A stretch of DNA of 64,000 nt from Theristus sp. LFF4_11. Taxonomy: Eukaryota > Nematoda > Chromadorea > Monhysterida > Xyalidae. Shown here in pieces: positions 24,701 to 36,300 of this stretch. The notes under the pieces were generated by a model that saw only the letters and a list, made by a program, of their open reading frames with translations, was not told where the DNA came from and ran no database searches. The stretch lies in the NCBI GenBank assembly GCA_030248135.1, contig JASANC010000716.1, forward strand, positions 1 to 64,000, read 5' to 3'. A program made the translations under genes and the position numbers. Within the stretch, counting starts at the first letter, position 1. Each line of letters opens with the position of its first letter.

Positions 24701-26785
24701 ACAAAAAAAATTATCGGTTTGTAACTGGCGGGTACGTTTTTCGATCGACCACATCCTTTTTGCCAATGGAAAACCGATCGGTGATTACCTGAGCTCGTTC
24801 GACTTTGGTGCCAATAGGCACGTTCTCTTCCAGTATTTTGTCAATCTTCTCCGTGTAGAACGAAGGCGCCTGCATAATTGAAACCATATAGGGTTCCAAA
24901 AAGATTCAGTTCCAACTCCAAGTACTTTTATAGAAAAAGCGAACAAAAAAAATTTGATCAGCCACTATAAATCGCAAACTGACATGATCGTTCACATCCT
25001 CCACGAGCACCTCCACGACCGTGGTGTTCGATAGCGACGGTTTGCCGGCGTCCTGCGCTCTGACGACCACCTCGTGAATCGGTGTCGCCTTGAAGTTCAG
25101 ACGTTTCGTGAGCGTCACGACGCCGGTCTCGTAGTCGACCGTGAACACGTCGCCGCCGCCGACGACACTGTAGCGAACGCGGCCGTTGTCGCCGGCGTCC
25201 GTGTCCGTCGCGCTGACGTGCACCAGCGCGTGCGGCACCGTCACGTTCTCGGCCACTGTGATCCGATAGCGCGATTGCGTGAACTGAAAATCGGATAACA
25301 GGAGGTATAAGTTCAGTTGATTGCGGGATACAATTTGAACGGACGGTATTCCACTGAGACCGAAACTCAAATAACCGCAAATCACCTGCGGATAGTTGTC
25401 GTTGACGTCGCCGACTTCGATCACAACAACACTGGTGCCGGACAAGGCCGCCGGGGTGCCCCGGTCGGTAGCGACCACCTTGAATCGATACGACTCACGG
25501 CGCTCTCGGTCGAGCGGTCGTGCGATCTGAATCTGACCGCTGATCGGATCGAGGCGGAATTCGCTCGCTTCACTCGGTTTCTCGATCTGATAGCGAACCT
25601 CGCCGTTGGCGCCGTCGTCGGCGTCGTGCGCGTACACGTGCAGCACGGTCGTGTGCAGCTGAAAAAGCTCAATTTCAATTTCACAATTTCATCGTTCACA
25701 GTTCACCGATTCACAACAACAAAAAGCACAGATTCATGAACACACGAATGTGCCATTGGAAAAGTATGGCGTGTTGCAAAAGTGACTGGTTTTAGGAAAT
25801 TCAGTAAGATTCAACCGTATTCACTGAAAATAATGACACTCACCAGTTCACTCAACAATTTATTAAGCTACCTTTGTTGAGTAAACTGCTGAGTAAACAA
25901 CGACAACAGCTGCCGAACCGGCTCATTCTCAGCGATCGTGCCGGTGTAGGTCGACTTATCGAAGACGGGCGCGTGGTCCTGGATGTCGACGACGTTGATC
26001 AGCACCGTGGCGGCGGCGTTCTGCGTCGGGTTGCCGTGCTCGGTGGCGGTGACGCGCAGCACATGGCGACTCATCACCTCGCGGTCGAGCGTTTGCGTCG
26101 TACGGATCTCGCCGGAGCGTCGATCGATCGAGAGCATCTGCGAGCTCTTGATGTCGTCCGGCGCGACCATCGTGTAGTACAACGGGAAGCGATCGACGTG
26201 CGTAGCGTGCACCGTCACGACCAGCGCACCGGTCGGTCGCTCCTCGGTCACGTTCGCCTCGTAGAACTCCTCGTCGAAACGAATCAGCCCGCTGCTGCTG
26301 CCGCCGGCGTAGCGGCGGACACGCTTGCGAGGGTGCTCGTACGAGAGCGATTCGTCATCGTCGAAATCTCGCTCTGGTCTGAACGTGGGATGAACGAAGT
26401 GAAGTTGCGTTCGCAGTTTGCGCTTGCGCCGATTCGCGCAATGCAGCACCAGTTGCACGGTCAATCTGTGCGGTCGACTGTAGAAACAGTATTTGTGGCG
26501 AGCGAGCAATTGCAGTCGACTGGTAGGTGTGGCTGGCGCGTGCAGGATGCGCGAATAGAGCACACTCGAGCGGACCCCCCACAGTTGGCACGTATGCTCC
26601 TGATCGTCGTCAGCGAGTTTGGCAGTGTCGTTCAGAATGGCCAACGCTTGTCGGCGGTATAAACACGGAGGTCGCGTGGCGGGCAGCTGCACCACAAGCG
26701 GTGCGTTTGGTTGAGCGGCAGTGTCTGCTAATGCGGTCACTGCTAAATGCAGCAACAGCAATGGTAGCCAGTATGGCCACGTCAT
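5062..26785 (-). CDS. fmi-1/CELSR: Flamingo/CELSR seven-pass cadherin receptor, ~2,950 aa, 38 exons
   Basis: This is an adhesion GPCR of the Flamingo/Starry night/CELSR family. Family members act at cell contacts in planar polarity and axon guidance. Exons (approx.): 26785-25919, 25658-25386, 25283-24984, 24869-24789, 24691-24514, 24323-23920, 23680-23395, 23125-22802, 22501-22200, 22010-21853, 21656-21511, 21107-20834, 19327-19083, 18828-18703, 15579-15354, 15169-14953, 14882-14794, 14351-14238, 13943-13738, 13528-13359, 12691-12545, 12419-12315, 12186-12018, 11630-11365, 11093-10901, 10671-10475, 10019-9729, 9483-9291, 9135-9001, 8724-8508, 8318-8210, 8113-7677, 7451-7385, 7100-6846, 6713-6645, 6512-6392, 6175-5940, 5747-5062. 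Reading phases agree at almost all joins. Order: signal peptide, basic RKRVRR site, nine cadherin repeats, EGF/laminin-G modules, laminin-type EGF, HormR, GAIN/GPS, seven helices, cytoplasmic tail. Start chosen: ATG at 26785, followed by a hydrophobic WLPLLLLHLAV segment. The nine-cadherin plus HormR/GPS architecture excludes Fat or Dachsous. Confidence 0.95.
5335..5425 (-). repeat. coding CAA microsatellite (polyglutamine) in CELSR last exon
   Basis: Roughly 27 consecutive CAA codons broken by CAC or CAT-type histidine codons, in frame with the CELSR tail. The purity of CAA rather than mixed CAA/CAG implies recent expansion and likely length polymorphism. Confidence 0.85.
6846..8113 (-). other. 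CELSR region: seven-helix membrane domain
   Basis: Exon 32 holds helices 1-4 (VASCLASLAILLLGVI; LAIVVSCALNVFAMLLV; ATLHASVVAVCGWLFVHVL; MATIVGGVLPCVLAVVTAVL). It joins in phase to exon 33, giving GYSDFCWLRVTDPYAW and helix 5 (TMLIPVMLFVL). Exon 34 carries helices 6 and 7 (YAMVHTACVLYFAVAWVSV; VVDVMVVVMALVVIVWLLAW). The two cysteines expected for the TM3-ECL2 disulfide are present: one in helix 3 (VCGW) and one in the FCW motif. Confidence 0.92.
7128..7312. mobile_element. small inverted-repeat element in a CELSR intron
   Basis: GCCCATTCATGCACGCGCGTGCTGAAGC at the left end is partly mirrored by GCGCGCTGACGGCGCTTCATGAATGGC at the right end. The interior is built of repeated GCGCTGACGCGCGCTGA blocks. 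It occupies most of the intron between the exons for helix 5 and helix 6. The CATTCATG ends resemble the end of the hairpin element near 11.9 kb, suggesting a related family. Confidence 0.5.
8210..10671 (-). other. CELSR region: HormR, GAIN domain and GPS
   Basis: Exon 26 is the hormone-receptor motif, with WPATPYGRQTTMSCPHG and a NCTS ending. Exons 27-30 fit the GAIN domain. Exons 30-31 join in phase to give CVWWNGQRQTWMRHGC, the tryptophan/cysteine core of the GPS, followed by CECEHQSTYSILM. Canonical autoproteolysis uses His-Leu followed by Thr or Ser. Here the triad reads His-Gln-Ser, so cleavage is uncertain. Confidence 0.9.
10131..10309. mobile_element. MITE family with TGACGTCA-containing TIRs, copy 1
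   Basis: The left end (TATTGTGGATTTATTCAAACATGTCCGG, then CTAAAATGACGTCATTTG) and the right end (CACATGACGTCACTTCAGTGGGACACGTTTGAAAAAATAGGTCAT) are inverted relatives. The element lies in the CELSR intron between the HormR exon and the first GAIN exon. A second, oppositely oriented copy is at 12870-13116. Confidence 0.75.
11840..11907. ncRNA. strong hairpin, possible pre-miRNA-like or foldback element
   Basis: CATGAAGCAGTATTTAGTGA pairs with TCACTAAATACTGGTTCATG, about 19 of 20 positions. The loop has an inner AGCT.TGTT / AACA.AGCT stem, giving a ~68-nt near-perfect hairpin. It lies inside a CELSR intron (between exons at 12018 and 11630). Size and shape suit a microRNA precursor, but the CATTCATGAA end also resembles the terminal motif of the 7.1-kb element, so a small foldback transposon relic is at least as likely. 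No known miRNA seed was recognised. Confidence 0.4.
12870..13116. mobile_element. MITE family with TGACGTCA-containing TIRs, copy 2
   Basis: Inverted relative to the copy at 10131-10309, with the same ATGACCTATT end, GTGTCCCACTGAAATGACGTCATG and CATTTTAGTCCGGACACGTTTG blocks and the CCACAATA end. It directly abuts the next element at 13117, in a CELSR intron between the two first laminin-G 2 exons. Confidence 0.75.
13117..13345 (-). mobile_element. ~240-bp intronic MITE family, copy A
   Basis: Shares long blocks with copies near 23.3, 50.1 and 58.2 kb: TGCGACTCAATGCG, GAGGAAACTAGTTTC, CTTTATGTGGCAACTC, GGGACTCGGATC, CGCGTCGTGCATGA and GCGCGCATTGAGATGCGGGA (read on the minus strand). Ends are imperfect inverted repeats, ATAATCTTTTCTTTGRGACC and its complement. 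It sits about 13 bases inside the donor of the CELSR exon at 13528-13359. Confidence 0.8.
15580..18702 (-). other. 3.1-kb CELSR intron
   Basis: The longest intron of the gene, between the exons for EGF modules 2 and 3. No exon-like segment, tRNA or clear repeat was recognised on either strand. It contains AT-rich sequence, a C8 run at 17184-17191 and scattered CACGTG-like motifs. Its length compared with the other, mostly 60-500 bp introns makes it a candidate location for regulatory sequence, but nothing defined can be named. Confidence 0.5.
19328..20833 (-). other. 1.5-kb CELSR intron
   Basis: The second-longest CELSR intron, between the spacer exon and the first EGF exon. Short open frames on both strands near 19.8-20.5 kb lack coding character. 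A short palindrome, CCACCAAACGTTGGTGG, lies at about 19906-19922. Nothing else was recognised. Confidence 0.5.
20834..26785 (-). other. CELSR region: signal peptide and nine cadherin repeats
   Basis: Exons 1-12. Residues 1-20 form a signal peptide. A basic RKRVRR stretch near residue 155 resembles a furin site ahead of EC1. Cadherin calcium motifs are visible repeatedly: DVNDN-type linkers (VVDIQDHAP, VGDVNDNYP, VEDVNDH, ISDVNDNSP, VLDENEAP, NDNAPEF, VDDVNG, VLDENDHQP) and internal DRE or LDRE motifs before each G strand. I count EC1 to EC9 across exons 1-11. Exon 12 encodes the conserved spacer between the last cadherin repeat and the first EGF module. Several repeats are split by phase-0 introns between the two halves. 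Confidence 0.93.
23243..23392 (-). mobile_element. ~240-bp intronic MITE family, copy B (truncated)
   Basis: Matches the half of the family ending TTTGGTCCCGCATCTCAAATGCGCGC and runs through CATGCACGACGCGGGAATTC and GGATCCGAGTCCCC. It stops almost at the donor of the CELSR exon 23680-23395. The first bases of the intron can be aligned with internal element sequence, so the splice donor may be partly element-derived. Confidence 0.7.
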
Positions 26786-29700
26786 TGTGCCGGAGCACCT
26801 GTTTGCATCCGTGGACGATTTATAAATTTTCTATTTTTTATTATTATTATGCATAGCATGAATGTGGCGCGCGCATACCCTCTTTGGCAGAACAATACAT
26901 CGTCAGATTGGACAGCGCATCATGGTTTGTGGTGTTCCGATGCCTGCAAAATGTGCGTTGTTCGTATATTGGGCTGAAATTATTATGTGCTGATGTTCAT
27001 GACGGAATTGCTAACGAACAACACTGCAGCCAAATGTTATAAGCGGCTGGATTGTGATAAAAGTCCACAAAGGATTCAGTTAGTTTGTGCGAAACTTCAT
27101 TGGTGTCCGTCAAGTGTATGAAGAAACATGAGCGTCGTTACTGGGCCCGCTTTTGGCTTGCTGACTTGCTGCGATTGAACGAATAAAGGGGGCAGTTTAG
27201 AGAGTGCGCGAAAGCAATGCCAGCTAACAACACATACACAGCGCCATTGTTAACACAATAATGACAGACTACATCGGAAATCTGATTCATGAGTTAACCG
27301 TAGACAAAACGAAAAGAGCTGAAAGCCACAGACGAGTATGAAATCAATGGAGTTTTCAGTTGAAAAGGCTCATCGTCAAAGTTGAAAACGCTTGCGTTCA
27401 GTGGTGAAAGTCAGTGAATGAGTGACACTTACTCAAATAACTATGTTCTTACAACTTCAAAATGAATACCGTCCTTGTTAGTAAATGAATATTTTGAACT
27501 TGTACAAAATGAAGAGTAACAGCAACAACTTTAGTAGGCCTGGAATGTAATAAAAGCGTCGTAGGAACTGGTCAGATAAGAATAAGAATCGAAGCAGCAC
27601 GTAAAATCGAAAAAAATATTCATGTATACGACAAATGATAAACCCATGGAGCCTGCTTCATTCTGCAAGACAACGAAGTGAAATCGCTAATGACCAAAGT
27701 CGTAAAAGAGTACCGGAAACGGCATGCATGTGCTGTACATACATTCTCCACAGGTTCAATACTAATAGTAGCAATATTTCAACATTTCGAGGTGCGGACA
27801 GAAGCGAACTGATAAAAATTCTTGCTTTAAGATGGGTTTGTATCGGCGGATGGACGGGTGCTGCGTTGTAGCAGAGACTCATAAATCTAAGCAACGGCAC
27901 CCACATAGAATATGCGGCACATTATGTGATCTGTGCCAACATGCACCCGTCTCGCTTCGATGCGCCAGCAATAATTAGCAGACGCATGCGCATTTTGAGA
28001 AATGGGGGCGGAGTCGTCCGTGCGATCGTGACGCCACCGGCGGCCACGCGCTGACTCACCCAAGCGCGGCCAGGGCTCGCCTCGGCTCCAATTGGCCGTG
28101 ACTTTCTTTGCTCGCTCTGTTTCTCATCTCATTGTCGCTTTATTGTTTGTGTTTTCTCCTTCGTCATTCTCGTTTCCGTTGACGTCAAACAAAAACAACT
28201 GCTCTTGTCGCTTGGCGGAGCTAGTTAGCGGTGGTTTGTGTTTATTGTTGTAGGCCACTTAACGCTAACAAAAACTGAAATGATGACTGTTTTGCATCGA
28301 ATATAGCAAGTCTCGAACGCAGGCGCTACTGCAGCCTGTTTGTTGCCCATGGGCGCATCATGTGCATGTTCAACTTTGATCGATGACCAGCGTCCGCCAC
28401 GAGAAGCCTCACATTCGGTAGTATATACACGCTCGCGCTGTTTTGCAGCCGCCTTTCAGGGGCGTACATGCTTGCGAGATGAAAAGTACTACGTTTGATG
28501 GAGCATGGCGGCTATGATCATAATAAGGCTGCCACTGATCGCCAATTGTCATCATCACATCATATCGTTGCCATTATGTACAACCAGCGAAGTATAGAAC
28601 TCTGTGCCTGTTCGGCATCATTCAAGTGCACAGGCACTGTTGTATTGCGCATTTATTTACGATTTCAACACACTCACTGAGTGTGCGCGGCACACGCATT
28701 TCCATGGTTATGAAGCTTTGGAAAAGAATAAAAACGCGCGCCGTCACGCACTGCACATGCACTCGTCATAATGTGAGTAACGCTAGATGAAATGAAGCTC
28801 CGTTTGGTCAGCAAACTCACAATTTGCACAGTGTTTCCAGCGATTGTGCCGTGATAGCTGATTTGCATAAAGCGACATGCTGGATCCGACAAAAGGATCG
28901 TAGTCGCAGTGACTTTCGATTTGCGTCATCACTTTTCGGTGGGTGGGTGACAAAACAAACGTGAAAAATGACCCGCAGAAGAGTGACAATACAATCATCA
29001 CGCTGCATAAGCACGATAGTTAGCTAAATTTCTGCTACTACGAAACTACTATGCGTTGCAAAAAAAGACGCAATTATGACTGCGCGTGCACTCCCGTGGG
29101 TAATCAGTATGCTGTGCAGAATGTGTGCAAGAAAAACGCCAAACCGAACCAACAGTTGCGTGTAGGCCAAACAAAACGCGTTTGCTTTGTATCAACACGG
29201 ACACAGATGCAAGCAAGCTAGCAGTGTTGCGATCAGAAGTCACGCCACGTCTTGACACCATTTCAATGATTCGAGCGTAATTCTTGACACCAAATTCCCC
29301 TGGGAAATCCGCTGCCATTTCAACAACATGTCCCACAATATTGGCGGCATGTTTTCAGTGGTGTAGCCGCTTTGGTTGCAGTGAGCATATGACATGCTGC
29401 AGCATTATGCGCCCATTCATAGACGAATATGCGCTTTAATGGAAGATACACAACTGAGCGGCTAATGAATGACAGTTCAACATAGAACTTGCGACCTTGC
29501 AACTTTCCAAAATTGAAATTACAAAGTTTGCAGCTGGCAAAAAGCGACAAAGCTAGTGTCAAACGTCAAATTCAAGTTTGCAAAAGAAATTTTCGACGCC
29601 ACGTACATGTACGTCTATTCACATACATATAATGCATTTTTAGCACTGTGCTTCATCGGGTCGACTTTGAACTGAAATGTTTTGGCGCTACAGCTAAGAA

Positions 29701-32700
29701 CGCTTTGAATGTTGCTTCGTGATAGAACGTGACAGCAACAAGAGCAAGAGTAAGTGCGAATTAAGGGCAGTGTCACGTGCATGCAAGGTTACACGATTGA
29801 TTAAAGAGATATACTAGCACATGATGTTAGGCGCGTTTAGATCGTTAGAAAATCGCTTGAAATGTTAGCAATGACAGCGAACCCTGGAGAGCGAGACAAG
29901 TGCACATGGGCACACGGCACCTAAGCCTGAGCTGTGTGCCTGTAAAACTACATTTCTGATATTCACCGTTTTGGTGCCGTGGATTATTTTTTTTCTGGGC
30001 GTCCTTTTTGAGATCCTGAAACGCACTGAATCACCCAATATGCACGCATTACACTAATCGGCGTATAAGCATAATGAGCTCTCAGCTTTATAAAACATTT
30101 GCTCAAATGAATGCTGACAGACGTGCACGTGAAGCAAGCGCACAATAATGCAACAGTAATACACACGAATCAAACGCTCTCTGCCAGACCGGCCGGCGCT
30201 ATCCGAGCTGCCAAAAGAGCTGTGCAGCCAAAAAGGCTTGAAATTCGGCAACGAACCACACTGGCGTGCAGAATGGTCTCAAAACCGTGGAGTGGAGTGC
30301 ACATTTTCACAGGCATCAACTGGGAGAAGTGACACTCAAATTTCAGAATAATACGCTCGCTTCTATGAATAATAATAATAATTTCAACAGCATGCTGAAT
30401 AACCATAAGAAGTCGCGCCGAAAATGCAAAAACCGACAGAAGAGAACGGAACAAACAGAAATAACACCAAAAGCAGTGTGTCACTAATGATCGCATTACC
30501 GGTGCAGTACGGCAACGTGTAATCGGACTAAAAGGCTCACGGAACCACTAGCTGGCACGTGTATAAATGTTGACTTTTTCCAATATAATACACCTAAGAG
30601 GACAATATAACAAGCTCAGAGAAGGAAATAAAGAAGATATTGCTTGTTCTTATTACAGCTTGGAACAGAAGAGGAGGACAGAAGAATCTGGCCCATAAAC
30701 CTACACTCAGCTTCTTCTTTTTGCGCGCGCCATGCTGTTTGTACGAAGTGGCACCATACAGCGGCAGTGTACGGATGGTTGGCATGAATTAATCATTAAA
30801 AATTCTCTCCGCACCATCCATAATGGTGTTGTTGTTACCGCGAGGTCTGTCGTCACACTTTCATCTCTGTTTCTCTCTCTGTGAAAAACACCGCCCGAGA
30901 AATAGCAGAATAAGACGGTCAATATACTGTCGCATGTAATCTCTTATCTTCCGCATGGCGAAAGTGCGCGCGCGCGCTTTTTACGACAACCCGGATATTG
31001 GGAGAGAGCGCATTTGTCATGACACCAATGCAATTCATTTTGTCTCCACACACGCCACGCGCCCGCAATCCAATATATGCAAATGGCGCGAGGCGCAGTG
31101 GATTTTTGTGACGCAATGCTGGTTGATATTTGCAATCCACGAATGACAAGTCACTGTTTCAAATGTGTCACTCATCGTGTTTTCCCCACCGATATAGTAA
31201 TCAGAGAAAATATACATAAATATTGCGGTGCGCGCGCTTTTTGCGTTTTACGCACTCACTCACGCGTGGCGGCACCACAGCTGCGGCATGCGTAACACGC
31301 TGTGCCGCACTTGTCCGTGCGTTTTTCTTGTTTCTTTGATCCGGCTAACTGTGAAAGCTGCATGCAGTTGCAGCCAATAAAAAGCGGTCAAGCCGGTCAT
31401 CAGCTAATGCATGTTTTTTTTTTTCAGCAGAGACAAAACTTTTTTTTCGGAAAGCTGCTAAAGGATAATCGGTTTTATCTTCAACAATTCAGATGTTCAA
31501 GTCAGAGGCTACCATGATTTCGGGGGATACTTGTGTGAGCTTCTCAAAAACGTTTTTTTTCAATCTCAAAAAGTGGATTAAGATAATGCTCTGCAGAAAT
31601 GTAAAATGCAAAAAACATTCGATTGTAAAAGCAGCTGTTATTAAAATGGTTGGATTAGCACAAAATTGCCGCAAGCAACATGATTGCACTTGAAATTACC
31701 GTCTAGACAAAGCAACTACTGAAAATCCGGGTAATAAAAAGCAGTAATTCAAGCAACCGGTTTGTAAGTACACTGCAAATTATGGTACATTCGGCGACTA
31801 AAGTGCAAGTATGCACAGAATGCAGCATAATCAAGTGCCACTCATATATCCGTTCAAACGCCGCTACAATGATGACGGGCAATAAAGTAACCTTACCGGC
31901 TCACAGATGATTTACAACGATACAACTGTTATAAATAATGCACAACAGTGGAATAATATTCATGAGATTCGCACAAGCACATCGTCAAAGTTGGCAACAA
32001 AAACGACAACACTCTGTAGAGATGGCCAAAGAGACACCAACCACCATGCACTCCCACTGCTTGCCAGTTTCAGCCATGTGTAGTCTGGTGGCAAATAAAT
32101 AAATCGCTTTAAGCCAAGCTAACGTCATCATAAGCTAAAAGTGAGCGTTCGTGGGCGTTCTTTTGTGTTCTCGCTCATACATTCATTATTTGCGTCGCGA
32201 GCGGTGGTACATATACACCTTGCATGCATTCGTTTTGTATTGACAGACGAATTTTTATGTTTCTCTGCTGCACTGTGATTGGTCGTTATTGTCCCAACTC
32301 TATGAGTCATGCAGAGTCGCATTGTGGAATTAGTGCATGCGGGCACAGTGGCAGGGCAGCCACACTCGCTGTGTGCAATGTACACCTAATGCTTTCAAAG
32401 GCTTATATTGGTTTCGGTTTTCTCCGGTGCTGCTGCCAGATGGCTGCGAACGACTTCTCAGCGCCCAAAGGAGAGTAAGAAATTACTATTATTACTTTGC
32501 TTTGGTGACAGCCGCCTACTGCGACACACCGTGCGTGTGTTTGTGGATTTATGTGAATGGACTTTATTATTTTTTGTTTTTCGTTTCTGGAACAAACTTC
32601 GTATGTAACTGCGGTGACGAAACAAAACCAAAAAAAACTGTAATTTCTCAGATTGACCATGGCTATAAACTGTAACTGAAAATCGTAAAAACCGGACGAC

Positions 32701-33332
32701 AAAATAGTTTCGACTACAAATTTCTGATCACAAATACCGTATTTATACACAGAGATGCGAGGTCCAGATTGAAAAAGTTGCCTACAACAGCGCAAAATTG
32801 TTCACCGTTTTCCTCCTCGCAGTGTAATTATCAACAAAAAAAGCAATGATCACTCATTTCGTTGCCACTTTCGACAGTTCAGAACGTAAGAATTCTTGAA
32901 CACCTCGGGGTCCGTCTTGTTTCGCTACATCACTTTCGAATATCTGCGGATTGGCTCACATGCAGGAGAAACTGTCGTTTGCAAAAAAAATCCACAAACC
33001 AGTAAAGCACAAACTGTCACCCACCCACCTGAACCAAATTGTAGCCATAATATCGCAATAAGCTCATCGAAAGCGCGTTCACGCCTGTCAGTAGCCAAAA
33101 AAACGTCACGACAACTTATTGGAACGAATTTGCAATGAATGTTATTTAACGAAAAATGGAGTAAAAAACAAGAAGCTACTATGCAAGGACTGTGAGGTGC
33201 CCTGTGATCAAAACAAATTTGTGGTTTTTCTGAACTGTTGGATGATCTACCCAACGTCGCTTGGTCTGCAAATCGTTTTTTTTTACTTTCTACCTTCGCG
33301 CACAACCGAGCAGCATCCGACCTGGAAAAAAA
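26786..33332. other. 6.5-kb intergenic region between CELSR and FASTK gene
   Basis: No open frame with convincing coding character or splice structure is seen on either strand. The region should contain the CELSR promoter at its left edge. It has CpG-containing GCGCGC clusters near 30.96-30.98 and 31.23 kb, runs of simple AT-rich sequence, and no recognised tRNA or repeat array. A non-coding RNA or distal enhancers are possible but not supported by anything I can point to. Confidence 0.5.
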
Positions 33333-36300
33333 TTAAATCTGCAACCAACCAGTGAGATAGCCGGTGGTCAGCAGTTTTGCGTCGCTGGCGTCAATCGTTG
33401 CATGAGCGTGGTGCCACCCGAGAACGGCCGTGCCTCTGCTGCCGTCCGTGGGCCAGTCCGATTTTGCTAGAGGCTGCCCACTCGCGTCCAATGAGACAAC
33501 CGCGTCTGCAAGAAGAGCATTTTTTAGTTCAACCAAACTTTGAAATCGAGCATTTCGAGAATGCAAAATCAAATTAAAAAAAAATTGCAAAATCAAAACT
33601 TCGAGTATATGGAGAAGAGAAGGTCTCGACACAGTCTTGTCAACTTAATAAAAAAAGGGTGAGGAAATGAGCATGAAAATCGGCCGTTGCCAGATGAGAC
33701 ATATGATAGTCAGCAATAAAGTCTTGTTAAAACCGAATACGGCAGATACCCAAGTGACTGTACGTTTTTAGCCGACCAGTGTGACAAACTAATTCAGCGA
33801 CAAAATGCAGCCAATCAGCCTGTTTGTGCCAGCCCCCACCTATGAAAACGCCCTGTTCCGTGAGCACATCATAATCGGCGTGCGTGCCCGCTGGTGCCAA
33901 TTGTCGCAGGTTTGACGACAGTGAACGCGAGAACACTTGGTTGCTTCTGGTCGGGTATTTCAGCCATTTGGCGGTGTTCGTGATCTGCGGTGAACGAACA
34001 GCACTTCGAATCAATTTTGAATTTGTCAAAAAGTTCTCAGAAACCAATAAAAAACCCACATTATTGTCGGCATTCAGGTTTGTCGGCGGCTGAACGTCGG
34101 GCAGAGTGGCTTGCGCCATCGCTGCAATGTTCATCAATTTCAATCGATTGGACGTCGATGCGTAGCGATCTGGCAAAAGGGCGTTTATTCACAAACTGAA
34201 ATGTGAATTCGGTCAGATCAATCAAACTCAAAACCACATTTCTTCAGAATGCTGAACCGGACAAAAACAAAGACCGTCATATATTTTCTCATCATGTTCA
34301 AGTCCTAGTCTGAAGTCCGCGTTATAAACACAGCTGACGGTTTAGTTCAGTTCAGTTCAGTTTTATTCTGCAGTGCACGGCATAATACCAGAGAAGTGTA
34401 AGACACCATGAGTAGGCAAGCCAAAGTAATGTTGCAGAGACACGAACAAACACACACACACACGCATTCATACTCGCCGACACGCGCGCTGCCGTGATAG
34501 CGTACAGACCATCTGGAAAAGATATGCAACATGACGTAATGATCAACCAATCAGCGCTGAGAATTGCTATGACCAACCAATCAGCTAGTCGCATATATCT
34601 ATTAGCGAGATAGACTGTAAGCGTGTGCCAGTGTGTTTGCGTGCGACTGTGCAACATCACCAAGTGCACCGCATTCACACTACAACTTCAGCAGGGCACG
34701 TACTCCTAGTCTGATCAACGAGCGACGCATGCCAGCCGGCATTGAGCACGGAGTGCACCAGTGATCGCGTCAACGTTCCGAGTGTCGCCGTCGCCCAGAC
34801 CACGTCCAGCCACAGTTGTTTGTCCGGCACGACGGCGCTGTCGAGTGCGGCTGTCAGCTGGTCCAAAAGTGACGGGCTGTCCGGACAGCGGTAGTTGACA
34901 CGTGCCAACGAGAGCATGACAGTCGCCAGCTCGTTCGTGTCAAACGTGCCCGTGGCGTCGTCCGCGTCCGTGGTGTGCCTGCGTGATTGAGGTGACTGTG
35001 AAACACATCCGGATTCCGACGATCAGCCAATCAGCAAAATAACAAAAAAGAACGAGTTTACTCGTGTCGAAACTGCAAAAAGTGATGTTGTTGCAAGTTG
35101 TATTGGTGTTTTCAATGTGGAGAGCGCGTCTCACAAAGGCTTCTTGCGGGACGCGCACCGTGATACACGGAGTACACCACACTCTTCCCTCGCACGAATC
35201 GGATCGAGGAAACCGAATGCGGTTTATTCATAAATAGCGCATTCCATGATTTCCAGTTTGCTATCTGTCTTTTATTCAAGAAACGCTGAAATTTAGATTT
35301 AGTAAAACGACCAGACGAACTCGACAACTTGCGGTAAAGCGTGAAACCGATTGAGCAACTGTCTGACGCCCTTGACGTCATGTTGCACGTAGGCGTTCAT
35401 TTCCGGCAGTTTGCACGCGAACACAAGCACGCTTGAGCCTAAGAGCTTGCCGAATTGACTAATCAGCAGTTGACCTGGAAGCAATTGGCATTTGAGCACA
35501 TTTTTTGCAGAACCAAATATACTGAATCGGTGTGCTTTAAAAAAAGACGAATAACAAAATTCATACACCCGGACACCAAACCACGGAAGTTTCGGACCTT
35601 CGAATTTCTGGAATTGGTCGGAAAGCTAGCAATAGCATAAATAAAACGCTCACGTTTTCTATTGTTTCCCCGGAATGTAACGAACAAGTACTTCAGTCGC
35701 CGTTTGTGCCAGTGCGTTTGTCTGTCGCGCACTGCTTTGAACGCCTCCTCCGGTGTGCCACAATGCAGCTGACCAATGGGCTCGAGTGAAATCGGCCGCT
35801 TTTCATCGCTTGCTCTCGAATCGCTCAATACGCCGAAGGCCATGGCGCTGAAAACGTCTTGAGCGTTTGCTTTCGCAGAGAGACTGTGACACCGTGAGTG
35901 TGCCGGATAATGGACAGCAAAACGCTGTCCAGCACTTGCAGTGTAACTCCGCAGCCCACAAAGCAATAAACTGGCTTTCAACTTCGTATAAACTGGGGAT
36001 TTTAATGTGTGACCACAAGCCAGAAAAAGAGCAGAAACTTGCGATATTTAATGGAAAGTCAATGGGAAAATCATGAGGATGGAAGAATTGAAATTTCTAC
36101 CGTAAGGATTCGGACGCAACATCGGTGGACGCTATTGACACGGTGGCCCATTCGATCGGTCGCACTTCTTCTGTGAAGTTTTCCGTGTCAGTTGAACTGT
36201 CGCTATCACTGGTGGTCGAGTTTCTAAATGAAGCGCAGCTGTAATGCAGAGGCAGTTTCAAAACATTCAAAGCACACGCTGATTGACTGTTTCACCCCAA

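Noticed and set aside
34352..34678. Candidate FASTK exon starting near 34500 (DGLYAITAARV)
   Set aside because: The segment overlaps the CCAATCAG palindromic element, and skipping it gives perfect phase between the exons at 34704 and 34169.
35299..35301. TAA at 35299-35301 as the end of the FASTK gene
   Set aside because: Downstream exons to 33333 continue the FASTK/RAP-like domain, and a GTTTTAC donor just before this stop keeps phase with them.
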